A stretch of 64,000 bases of DNA from positions 41,364,679 to 41,428,678 of the forward strand of contig NC_084462.1 in NCBI RefSeq assembly GCF_027409185.1, in the 5' to 3' direction. The notes under the pieces are model-generated. The model had not been told where the DNA came from. It ran no database searches and saw only the letters and a list, made by a program, of their open reading frames with translations. The stretch is from Cynocephalus volans. Its lineage: Eukaryota; Chordata; Mammalia; Dermoptera; Cynocephalidae. The translations under genes were made by a program, and so were the position numbers. Shown piece after piece: positions 53,956 to 64,000 of the stretch. How positions within the stretch are numbered: position 1 is the stretch's first letter; the number at the start of each line of letters is the position of its first letter.

Positions 53956-55794
53956 TGCAGAAGGTGAGGGAAAGCCTTCACGGAGAGAAGACATGCCATT
54001 CAGGTCCCAGGGAGTTCCCTGGAGCAGAACCTTCCAGATGTCAGAGCTCCTGGCCCCTCTGAGGCTCAGGGTCACAGCCTTCTCTCATCAGAGGCAAAGA
54101 ACCCCCCATGATCACTATCTGTTGGAAAATGCTTGGGGTCCAGCGACCGTCTCAGATGGGGAAGGTTCACACTGCAGAGAAAACCTCCTCCTGAAAGTGC
54201 TAATTGCACAGATCACAACCCCCCCTCTGGCCTGCATAAGGAGGAATCCTAAAGTAGCGAGGAACAGTGGGCACCCTGGGGATGTCCCCTCCTGAATGAG
54301 GGGGTGGCTGGCAACAGTATGCCTCCAAATGGTACATGTAAAAGTCTAACTTTTCTATAAAGCTAGACATGTGCTTATTACCAACCAAAAGGTTGGTGCG
54401 GGTCCCAAGCAGTGGAGCCTAACAGTGGCAGCTTCCTTATGAAATAACAGAGAACGACAGAGCATATGCTGTTCCTGCACTTTGTTCTCCTGATCTAACA
54501 GCCAAAGCACAGGTGAGATGGCAAAAAACCCACCACCCCACCGACAGCTCTGAGCTTGTACCAAAATTCTGCTTGGCCTCAAATGTCAGGGCTCTGGGGT
54601 CCGTGACAACCTTCCTGTACCCTGTCAACTTCCCACAGCTGGGTGATGGCCACATGGAGGACACGGGACCCCAGTTCCTGGACCTGGGGCCGAGCTCACT
54701 CTCACACCTTCTTTCTCTTAGGAGTCCTCACAGTGATAAAGCCACTGTCGGTTTCATAAAGTGGGCGCTTAGCATCTAAGACTTGGTTTGCTCTTAAAAT
54801 GAGCAACAGGGTGAGCCTGTTCAGATGAGACTCCTGAGTTGATGGCATCTCACACCTCCTCTTCAGCCTGTGGAGGGCAGGAGGACAAGGGCAAGGTGAA
54901 CCTGTGGCACCAGAAGGGACGTGGAGCGTTCCTGAGAGGTTTATGAAAACCAAAGTGATTTTTGGATCATGTTTCTCCAGTACTCTGTGCAGACAGCATG
55001 ACTAGGGATTTAAACATGTTTTAAAATATAAACTTTTATTATTATTATTATTTTGAAGATTTCTCAGAATACTGCTTGGATCAGGCCAAGAGCCACAAGA
55101 GTTAAAAGTGAATTCTACTATGGAAACCCCCAGGGAGTGTCTCTCTTTTCTGCCTGCACGTCACAGAAAACTCCCCCATTCCAGACCCCTAGTCCCTCTC
55201 TGCAGTGGAAGCCACCATTAAGTTCACTGTGAATCCTTCCCAGAATTTCCTTGACATGGACCATCCTGCATAGAGACATGACTACTGTTGAAGCCACACG
55301 GGTCCCCACTTTGCTTTCTCATTTCTTGGTAGTTCTCGGAGACAACAGTAGGCCCACCGGACGGTCAGGTGGCAGCCAGGTGGGGTTCCCTGGACACGGT
55401 GGCATGGTAACCAGCCTCAGGGACCAGCTGCCAGCTGCTTTCCCAGCAGGCAGTGGCAGAGATGGCCTGCAAGGTGCCTCTGTGCCCAGGCATGAGCTCT
55501 TCCATCAGAATGCTTCCTGCGTGCGGCGGGGCTACAGGCCGGGGACACACCAACTTTGATCAACATGGCCAGGTGCCTCTCCAGGAGGGGGCAGAGGACA
55601 CTGCCCTTAGTTGTGTGTTGCAGTGCAGTTTCCCACACTGTCACCAGCACTGTGCTCCCCAGGCCGACGGGTGTGAGGCGGCATCATGCTGATTTCACGT
55701 GCATGTCTTTGACCCCGTTCCATGTGTTTAGGAGTGGTTTTTCTTGTCCCGTGCATTGCCTGTTTCCTTTCCCATTCCTCTACTGGATTTTTCC

Positions 55795-56959
55795 TCCCAG
55801 CCTTATTGGGGTGTAACTGACAAATCAAAATTGTTCACATTTAAAGTGTATAACGTGATGTTTTGATATGTGCATGTGGTGAAATGATGACCACATCCAT
55901 CACCTCGCATAGTTCCTTTTTCCTGTGCTGAGAACACTTAAGATCTTAAATGTCTTAGCAAATTTCTACTAAGCAATACAGTATTATTAACTACAGCCAC
56001 TATGCTATACTTTAGATCCCCAGAGTTTATTAATCTTTAAATTGGAAGTCTGTGATGTTTGACCACTGTCTCCCCATCTCCCCCAACCCCAGCCCCTGGC
56101 AACTGAGATGTTTGGTTTTTCTCATTGCTTTGTATCATTCTTTACATGTAAAGGAAATCAGCCCTTTGATTTATATTGCAAAAGCTTCTCTCACTTCTTT
56201 TTTTGGTATATTTTTTACTTTGCTGAACATTTCATGTCGTCAAATGCATTTTTCCTTTGAGGTTACTGAGTTTTTGAGGTTAGAATGACTTTCACAATCC
56301 CAAGATTATTTTTTTTAAATAAAGCTTTATCTCAGAACTTTTATGACTTTATGTAAAATTATTAAAATATTTGTTTTGTCTGTAATTTATTTTGGTGTAT
56401 GGATATAGGAAGAGTTATATGTTTTAAGCATTTTGTCCCAAACAGCTAACCAGTCGTGTCAAAACTATTCAATGAGTCTCTCCCTTGCTGGTTTGAAATG
56501 CTGCCTACGGCATCACTAACCTGCTGCGTGTGTCCAAGTCTGTCTCTGGGTCTGTTACAGGGATTGTTCATTAAGGCTTCAGACCCAGGCTGCTTTATCT
56601 ACTGGGGATTTATGGTGCATTTTATTACCTAATAGGGCTGGTTCCTGCTCTTGCCATGATCATTCCTTTGCAGATCTTCCCTGGATTCTTTTGCATATTT
56701 ATATTTCCATTTAAACTTTAGAATCAGCTTGTCTAGTTACACACTAAAAATTCCTATTGGTGTTTTTATTTGGCATGCATTAAATTTATCAACTTAGGGG
56801 AAGAGCGTCTGCTTTATAATATAGAATCTTTCCAGCCAAGGAAAGATTTACCTTTCCATTTATTCAGTCTTGTTTATCTTCACCAGTAAAGTTGATTCAT
56901 AAAAATTCAACACATCCTGTTCATCTGTTCATTAGTGTTTTATCTCTTTTATTGTCTTT
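55795..56959 (-). mobile_element. LINE-1, 3'UTR and ORF2 end, left part
   Basis: The left end 'GTGTATAACGTGATGTTTTG' and 'AACTACAGCCACTATGCTAT' are the reversed L1MA-type 3'UTR. From 56,300 to 56,959 follows reversed ORF2 ('AATCAGCTTGTCTAGTTACAC'; 'ATTTGGCATGCATTAAATTT'). A CYN-type SINE splits it. Confidence 0.75.
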
Positions 56960-56971
56960 GTGTTATCTTTT

Positions 56972-57074
56972 TTTGTTTGTTTTTGAAAAAAAGATGACCA
57001 GTAAGGGGATCTTAACCCTTGACTTGGTGTTGTCAGCACCAGGCTCTCCCAAGTGAGCCATGGGCTGGCCCTAA
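56972..57074 (-). mobile_element. Monomeric tRNA-Ile-derived SINE (CYN type)
   Basis: Flanked by 12-bp duplications GTGTTATCTTTT (56,960-56,971; 57,075-57,086). On its own strand it reads GGGCCAGCCCATGGCTCACT, then GGTGCTGACAACACCAAGTC (anticodon arm as in unit 2 of the dimer at 23,260), AGGGTTAAGATCCCC and TTACTGGTCATC before the A-rich tail. A single unit, unlike the dimer. Confidence 0.9.
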
Positions 57075-57086
57075 GTGTTATCTTTT

Positions 57087-57430
57087 GTTTCATTGTTTTT
57101 TCTAGCTAGTTACTATTTGTAGGTATAAAGAAAGCTATATATTTTTTATGTATTAAATTTGTAACCAATGCATTGAAGTCTCATTTTTTTCATTTTAAAA
57201 ATGAAACTTAAAAATTAAAAAAATTTTTCATTTTAAAAAATGAAGTCTCATTTTTTAAAAAAAGAGATTTTTGGTTGTTTTCTTGGGTGTTTCCTGGCAT
57301 GCAATCACACCATCTGCAAAGAAGAATGATTTTCGCTGCTTCCTTTCTTGTTTTTGTCTTCTTCCTCTTGTCTAATTGGATTGGGGAGAACATAAGGAGC
57401 AATGTTCTATAATGGGGGGATTTGCCTTAT
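57087..57430 (-). mobile_element. LINE-1 ORF2, right part
   Basis: 'GTAACCAATGCATTGAAGTC', 'CACACCATCTGCAAAGAAGA' and 'CTGCTTCCTTTCTTGTTTTT' are reversed ORF2 reverse-transcriptase sequence (around the catalytic block and upstream of it). Continuous with 55,795-56,959. Confidence 0.72.
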
Positions 57431-57469
57431 TAAAAAATAATAACACCTTTTGAAAGATCCATTCTTTTA

Positions 57470-58440
57470 ATATTTTTATCATGAAAAATTTCCAACATAT
57501 ACAAAAGTAGAGAGAATACTATGCCCATCACCATGTCCCCCTCACCAGCTTCAGTGTTTACCTGCTCACGGCCCGTGGTGTTTAGTCTACACCCCTACCC
57601 TTTTCCAGATTATTCTAAAGCAAATCTTGGACCTCACGTCATATCCTCTTTAAATATTTCGAATATGTATTTCTAAAGTATAGAAACTCTATTTTTAACA
57701 ATAACTCTGACTATTATCATGACTAAAATTAAATTGACAATCATTTTCTTTACATCCTAAGTACCCCAGTAGTGTTTGCATTTTGCCAGTTTACAGGGTG
57801 CTTGTTTCAGTGCAGATCCAGAAGAGGTCCACGCCCTGAGGTTGGTTGACATATTTCATAATTCTTTTACGTCTCTTATTTGATAGGCTCTCCATCCATC
57901 TCTCTTTTTTCTTTCTCACATTTTTGTTGTTGTTGATGTTGTGGAAGAATCTGCGTCACTTTTGGAGTTTGCTGCAGCCTGAATTTTACTGGTTGTACTC
58001 TCACAGTGCTGTTTAAAATGTTCCTCTGTCCTCTGTGTCCTGTAAAATGTTCCTCTGTCCTCTTTGTCCTGTAAAGTGGCTTTTTTAGATGTAGGTAGAG
58101 GCTTTATCAGATTCAGTTTGACTGTTTGGGCAAAACCTTCATGAGTATTATTGTGTCTTCTATCAGGAGGCTCATGATATCTGCTTGACTCTCTTTTGGT
58201 GACATTAGCAGCCATGAATGACCATTGTCTAGACCCACTAATTGATTAGAGGTTGTGGAATGGTGGTGGTCTCACTTCCTCATCTCCTTGTCATTGATTA
58301 GCTGGAATTCTATGCAAAAACTTGCCCTTATTAAGTACTTGGTCACCCTGAGTATAGTTCATATCAGAAAAGCAGTCTAAATGCTTGATTCCTTCTCTTT
58401 ATTTAAAAAATTTAAAATTAATGAGTTTCCTTCACAACCT
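57470..58440 (-). mobile_element. LINE-1 (L1MC/HAL1-like) 3'UTR
   Basis: 'TCATGAAAAATTTCCAACAT', 'TATTCTAAAGCAAATCTTGG', 'GAAGAGGTCCACGCCCTGAG', 'TCAGTTTGACTGTTTGGGCA' and TAAGTACTTGGTCACCCTGA follow a familiar long L1M 3'UTR in reverse. A 27-base segment (GTTCCTCTGTCCTCTGTGTC...) is tandemly duplicated near 58,020-58,075. The 99-codon minus-strand frame at 57,916-58,215 is incidental. Confidence 0.78.
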
Positions 58441-58806
58441 CTAAAGATAACCAGTGAGGTTGTATATGCTGGCATTCGGAAGTCTTGGGTTGACACACAG
58501 TTGATGTCTTAGTGTGCTGTAGTTGTCATGTCTATTGATGCTTAAATTGTCTCATCTGCGGCCAGTGGCAGCCTCTTTAGCTTGGTTTCTGAGTCCTGTC
58601 AATATGACCCCAGTAGTCTTTGATAGTTTCCTTGTTTTCTGCTATGACTGAATATTCCAGGATCATCTTAAATATTTCTTGCCCCAGCACTGGAACCAGG
58701 TAGTTATTTCTCTAAGGAGCCCTGTGAGATAACATTTAGAGACCATAATCTGGGCACTGTGGGTGTGCAATGCTACAGATTTGGTCAGAGGTAGGAAGTA
58801 CGTACA

Positions 58807-59351
58807 TGTGGTAGGCGCCCTCCGAGATGGCCCCAGCGAACCCCACCTCCTCGTCCTCATGGCCTTGGGTAATCCCCTCCCCTTGAGTGTAGGCTAGACT
58901 TACTGACTCGCTTCTAACGAGCAGAATGTGGCAGACGTGATGGGATGTCACTTCCAAGATTAGGTGACAAAAAGACAGTGGCTTCTGTCCCCGTAACTGT
59001 TCCTTGCTCTCTCCCACTTGCTGTCTCTGAGGAAACCAAGCTGCTATGTTGTGGTTGTGAGCTGCCCTATGATGAGGCCGGCGTGGCACAGGACTGTTGC
59101 CTCTGGCCGACGGCCTCGTGAGGGAACTTGGCAGTGGAACCTTCCCTACTCAGGCCTTACTTACCATGGCTCCAGCCCTCGTCAACACCTTGGCAGCAGC
59201 TTCATTAGAGACCCTCAGCTGGGCCAGAGGCACCCAATGAAGCCATGCCCAGATTTCCAACCTACAGGAGCTGGGGGATAATAATGGTTTGTTGTTTTAA
59301 GCCACTAAATTTGGGGGGTAATTTGTTATACAGCAAAACATCACTAAATAT
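58807..59351 (+). mobile_element. MLT1 (J/K-like) MaLR LTR
   Basis: 'GTAATCCCCTCCCCTTGAGT', 'TGGGATGTCACTTCCAAGAT', 'AGCTGCCCTATGATGAGGCC' and TGTTTTAAGCCACTAAATTT are the MLT1 landmarks in order. Near full length at about 545 bp. Confidence 0.88.
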
Positions 59352-59689
59352 ACTATGTATTTCAAAGATGAAATGTGTCATGATTCATACCGATACTTTG
59401 TCAGGGCTGTAGGGTTCTTACATTTCTACATTCTTTCTCCCGTGCCTCAAAATCTCATTCTCAAGGACACCAACATAATTATGCATTACAGCAGTCTCAG
59501 AATAACAATACCAGCACTGCTGAGGACAAGTCAGTATAGATACAGTTTGCAATTTATCTGCATTTACTTTTATCTTTAGAGTGTAGCCCACAGGGATGTG
59601 CAATGAAATGACTGTGCTTTAAAATCATTTGGAATAGTCCTTCCCTGTGTGACTGTGTCACAAATGGATGCACATTTAGATTCATTTGT

Positions 59690-60180
59690 TTCCTTTTCTT
59701 TTAATTCTTAGGAATTTGCTTTTTTCATTTTATTTTGGTTTGTAGTTATATAAAATACTTGCATGGTTCTAAAGTCAAATATATGGCATGGTATAGGCAA
59801 AGCAGCTTGTTTCTTTTTCTATTTAGCACCCTCCTCCAGTCTCTTCCCTCCCAGTGTAGATAACCATGTTAACATTTTGCATATTTTTATTGGAAGCATA
59901 TCTCCCACCTTTTTAGGTAAATGGTAGTGAGTTAGACACCCCTTTTCCCATCTTGCTTTTTCACTTAATACTAGATTCTGGAGATGATGCTGGAGCTCTG
60001 TGCTGTGCACAGCGGTATGTGGAGGATGTTCTGGAGAACTCCCCTGCGCTAATGGGCGTCCCCTGTTCAGGAACGTCTGGGTGTGTTCCAGATTTTGCTA
60101 TTACAAATAGTGCTGCAGTGAACAGCCTATGCATGTGCCTTCTATTTTTGCTGGTGTTTTGATTTATCATGCTTTTTCTG
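59690..60180 (-). mobile_element. Ancient LINE-1 3' fragment
   Basis: 'GATTTTGCTATTACAAATAG' followed by TGCTGCAGTGAACAGCCTAT and, upstream, TTTTTCACTTAATACTAGAT are reversed L1ME/M4-type sequence. Confidence 0.65.
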
Positions 60181-61699
60181 GGAAGTCATTCTCTTGATAC
60201 AGGCTTATGCTGAGGACCTGTCTGGGGCACATCTATGCACTGTTTCAAGCCTGGCTTTGACCTTCCTTCCTTGACTCTCTGTTATAGCTTCTCTGCCTCC
60301 TGGCAGCCAGTGACTTTATCTTGCTGGGTGGTGTTTAAAGTGCAGCTCTGGAGAGCTCCCAGATCCTTTCCCTCAGTGGCGGCCCCACCTGTGCTGCAGG
60401 CCCAGGTGCAGCCTCTCCTTCCTGTCAGTCTTATAGGATCATCTTTAACGGGGCGTCTTGGAGGCACAGGCCACTGCATGATGGAGAGTCTGTCCCTAGG
60501 ACAGGCTGGTGCAATTGGGGAGGCATTCAAGGCAGGCGGAGCCTTTCCAGGGCGAGGGGCCATACCTCAGCTCTGCTGCAGAAGGTCCAATGTGAGACCC
60601 CACTTGCAGGACTCTGATATCCATCTCCATTCCAGACCCCCTCCCCAGGGTCTGCCTCTTCTACTAATCTGGGTAGCTTGGTGGTCTCAGCACCTCTCCT
60701 CCCCCGTCCTGTCCCATTAGAGCTGTAGCCTCTCCTTCCAGCTGAGGCCAGGTTCCCTGTGCAGTTTGGAACCTCACGCAATCTGATGTCTCTCCCCTCC
60801 CGTGTCTTCCACTCTCCCCTCCTCTAGCTTCTAACACTCCTGTCCTCCTCTGCCTCCACCCACAACCACCACTCCACCTTCTCCTTCATGCACAGAATTT
60901 GGGAATGGCTGCCTCATTGTTTGCGCCTCCCCGACTCCTCAACCTACCCCCGGCCCGGACCGGTCTCCTCTGAACAGCTCTCCAAGGTTATGACTGGCTT
61001 CCTCATCTCTATGCCCAACACATGTGGGCTCCTCATAGCTGGCCTCCTGCCAGCATGGGCACAGATGGGCACACCTCCCTCTCTGAGCCTCTTCTTTTCT
61101 TGCCACTCGGCAGAGCTGGGCCCTGGGGCCTCCTCCCACCGCCTTGCTAGTGACCCGCCCTTGGTGATCCATCCATGCCTGGGGTGCCCTTGGCACCTGC
61201 ACACAGTTTGTTCCCAAATCTGTGTCTCTCACCTGGACTCTGAGACCAGCTGCCTACCGAGCTTTTTGTGAAGGTTCCCAGATCCTGCAGCTAAACTTGC
61301 CCAGAATCCCCACCCCCAAGGTCAGCGCTCATCCAGGGTCCCCTTCCCAGTGAGTGGCCGCTCCACTCATCCAGTCATGCAACCGGCTGTCCAGCCCTCC
61401 TTGTCCTCACTTCACACTCCAGTTCACTTTCAGTCCTGTGAACGGAGCCTCTGGTGCCAATCCCACTCCGTCGCCCTCTCCGTCTCTGTCTTCACCCTGG
61501 CCCACACCATTGCACCACACACTTGCTTACACTGGGGCAGTGGCCTCCACACTGCTTTCTCCCTCCTTGCTGCTGTTTGCCTTTCTGCAGCCAGAGTTGG
61601 TTTCTAAGGACACAGCAGTTGGGCCACTTCCCTGATTGATATCCTAGAATGACAGTCTTTGTTATGGATCTGGGGTCCTCACATCTGGCCGGTGCTTTC

Positions 61700-62075
61700 T
61701 CTGTAGCCCTGACTTATTCTAGTTGCCATCCAACCCCCTGCGCCCAGGCGATCTGGACATCTGGTGGCTCTCCTAAGTTGCCGTTCGCCCTGCCACCCCA
61801 AGGCCTTTGCACCTGTCTTGCCTCAGTCTGGAAAGCTCTCTCCTCCTTCCCTCTATGACTTGGTGATACCTTCGCGACCTTCAGACCTCTGCTCAAAGGG
61901 CAGCCCCTCCACCACCCCTCCCCACACCCCGATTCCTCACAAGGGCAGGCTTCCTGGTGCTGCCTTCCTGGGGCTGCATCCTTCCTTCCTGGTGTTTGCT
62001 GTGGTCATCCTGATGCCTAATCTTGTGACTGTGGGACTGACATCAGCCTCACCCTCTACCCTGTGAGCTCCACGT
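61700..62075 (+). mobile_element. L2 LINE 3' fragment
   Basis: 'CAAGGCCTTTGCACCTGTCT', TGCCTCAGTCTGGAAAGCTC and 'CCTTCAGACCTCTGCTCAAA' follow the L2 3' region (CCTTTGCACTTGCTGTTCCCTCTGCCTGGAA…AGCTCAAATGTCACC). Confidence 0.7.
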
Positions 62076-62129
62076 TTTCTGTCATAACACAGGTCCTCAT
62101 GTGGCGGGCTCGGAAAGGCTGACCACCTG

Positions 62130-62240
62130 CATCGTGACAGTGATCATTTGACCCCACTTGGATGGTCCTTATTTGTGAAATTGGGACCATGAGGTCTGCT
62201 TCATGGGGTTGTTGAGGACTGGGTAGAACTGTGGAACTTT
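62130..62240 (-). mobile_element. MIR SINE fragment
   Basis: 'TTATTTGTGAAATTGGGACC' and 'TTCATGGGGTTGTTGAGGAC' are reversed MIR (CCTCATCTGTAAAATGGGGAT…TCATAGGGTTGTTGTGAGGAT). Confidence 0.72.
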
Positions 62241-63584
62241 ACCACTGTTACACAGAGGCTGGGGTGTCAGGCATGAGGGCTGCACCCAGGGCCTCCTGTC
62301 TGTGCAGAGAGTGGGGGGCCTTGCGGGTGCACACCCACACCCCACCTGCACCTGTGCTCCAGCTCCACCCAGCAGTCCCCTCCAAGACCCCAGGGAGAAG
62401 CAGGGACAGGCCTTGGAGTTAACGAGACCACGCGGGGCCAGGCCAGTGCATCAGAAGCTTCTGTCCACCACCCATGTGCAGCCTCTGTCCACCACCCATG
62501 TGCAGGATAATATTCCCCAAGGGGTGGGGGCGGGGCTCCAGGCATGGCTCTGTGGGACCCGCACCCCTCTCCTGTTCAGAGAGCTGAGGGGAAGCCGGCA
62601 GAGCCCTGGGTTTTCCTAAAGGACTTTCAAACAGGCTTCCCCTGGCCAGGAAAAACTGAGCGCCTTTTCTTCCTCTCCAAACTGTGCTGCTCCACGATGC
62701 ACACGCTTATGTAAGCAGGATGCACGTCGTAAGAGGAAGGACTCACTCCAGGGGCCAGGATCTCCTCTGAACCTGTCTTCCTTCTTTGGTCGTTCTGTCT
62801 CCCTCTGGTGCTCTCGGCTGAGTGCAAGAGTTGAGTGAAGTGACAGCTTACACTCAATACAAAGGACAAGCTGCTTTTGCACTGTAACAAAGCAGCTTCA
62901 GTTGGGTTTTGCATTTCACGATAGGAGTAGAGACCATGTCTGTGGGTCTGAAATGTCTCCTCACCCTCATCCGACACCCTGGACATGCTGTGTCTGGGGG
63001 CTTCTTTGCCTGGTACATGCGGGAATGGGAGGAGGCCGGCTGTGACTGCTGGAGACACCCCTGCGTTTACTGCCCCCTGTGAGAGCGAGGCCCGGCAGGG
63101 CTGCGAGGGCCCGCACAGGGGAATATCTGCTGGAGATGTAGCCAAGACTCTGAACCCTTCACTGGCCTGGTCCCAGGGAGCAGTGTCGGTGGGCACCAGC
63201 CGTGGTCCCTGCTGCCCGGGATGGGGTGCCCCTACACACAGATCTGCTGAGGCACGCTGGGGGTGGTGGGGCCGGTCTTTCATAAATCTACTCAAGGACG
63301 TGTGCTGAAACAGGAACATGAGCCTTGGAAAGGTCCGGGAGCTGACCGAGGTCACCTTGGGAACCAGCAAGGGAAGGGTCAGAAGGCCATGGCCTAGGAA
63401 GGCCTATCACCCCAACTCCCCAGGGACTGGGGCTCATGGGGCACCATGCAGCCCCCACCCCACATGCAAGACCTGTGGATACTTGCCTGGGACAGGGCCT
63501 GAGGGCCCCCTGAGGGTGTGAGGCCAGCAGTACCCCAGGGAGGCTGGGAGGATTGGCTCTTTCCTGCACAGCAAAGTGACGCCA

Positions 63585-63670
63585 TCTACTGGTCAGTACG
63601 AGTCACCCCTTGGGCGCCACTATGGGGTGACCTTGGGCAAATGATGGACATCTCCGAACCACGCTCACTG
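63585..63670 (-). mobile_element. Possible MIR fragment
   Basis: 'GGGTGACCTTGGGCAAATGA' resembles the reversed MIR 'TGACCTTGGGCAAGTCACTT'. Short and uncertain. Confidence 0.4.
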
Positions 63671-64000
63671 GGGAGAAGGCAGCCCAGGGCAAGGCAGCTG
63701 GGGTAGGAAAAAGAGGTGCCATCCAGGTGCTGGGAGCTTCCCCAGCCCCATAGCCAGGACACTGTAAAAGGGGTGTCATGGGACCAAATGACAACAAATT
63801 TAGTTTAATGACCTTTATTGGCTTTTATTCACGATTCTAGAATCGGGCAGCCCTGAGAAGCAGAGCAGGTGTAGGGCCTCCATCAGCAGTGTGGTCAATG
63901 TTTGTGGAGAGGATGTGGGGGTGAGGCACAGACACTTGATTGGTCATAGCTTGGGCCCTGTCCCTGAGTCAGCTGGCTGCCTGAGGCTGACAAGAGCTCA

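Larger units (their letters stand above)
50189..64000 (+). other. APBA2: APBA2 intron after coding exon 3 (incomplete)
   Basis: I found no sequence encoding the start of the PTB domain (expected PGPCEPEDLIDG-like) in the rest of the window, so the intron continues beyond 64,000. Stretches with no recognisable feature are 52,380-53,554, 53,960-55,794, 60,181-61,699 and 62,241-64,000. Confidence 0.75.

Noticed and set aside
57916..58215. 99-codon minus-strand frame with T/S-rich end
   Set aside because: Falls within a recognisable reversed L1M 3'UTR; the repetitive peptide results from a 27-base duplication and a GTT-rich tract.

Overview
The window is 64 kb of mammalian nuclear DNA, almost all of it intronic. 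Three spliced coding exons on the + strand encode the N-terminal part of APBA2 (Mint2/X11-like). Two tRNA-derived SINE types, one with a clear tRNA-Ile(GAT) body, flanked by target-site duplications (TSDs), match what I remember of the CYN SINEs of colugos (Dermoptera). I therefore infer a colugo, probably Galeopterus. The other repeats (LINE-1, MIR, L2, MaLR LTRs, MER5A, MER20, MER2/Tigger) are those of any boreoeutherian mammal.

Layout. 1-29,408 is upstream sequence, presumably an APBA2 5'UTR intron. It holds a broken minus-strand L1 (about 2.5-8.7 kb), a plus-strand L1 (about 12.1-16.7 kb) split by a MER2 transposon and a MaLR LTR, a four-layer nest of insertions at 19.2-21.6 kb, and two colugo-type SINE insertions at 23.3 and 26.6 kb. 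The large first coding exon lies at 29,409-30,414. An 18.7 kb intron follows, containing a 2.07 kb composite retroposon with an 80-bp tandem array (45.7-47.8 kb). An 81-nt exon (49,100-49,180) and a 37-nt exon (50,152-50,188) come next. From 50,189 to the end is intron again, with L1 fragments, MIRs, a CYN-type SINE, MLT1 and L2. The PTB and both PDZ domains of APBA2 must be encoded downstream of the window.

The most unusual content is a pair of non-autonomous retroposons, 19,604-21,239 (+) and 45,745-47,811 (-). They share an approximately 835-bp head that looks like an L1 5'UTR. Each then carries a different GC-rich tandem array and a different A-rich 3' end, with no recognisable L1 ORF1 or ORF2. 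Both have TSDs. They are in inverted orientation on either side of the large APBA2 exon. Their architecture (head, tandem array, tail, poly-A) resembles hominoid SVA elements in layout only.

I found no CRISPR array, operon, rRNA gene or functional tRNA gene. Repeat boundaries are by eye; those anchored by TSDs are exact and the others are approximate. Family names are from memory of consensus sequences, not from a search.
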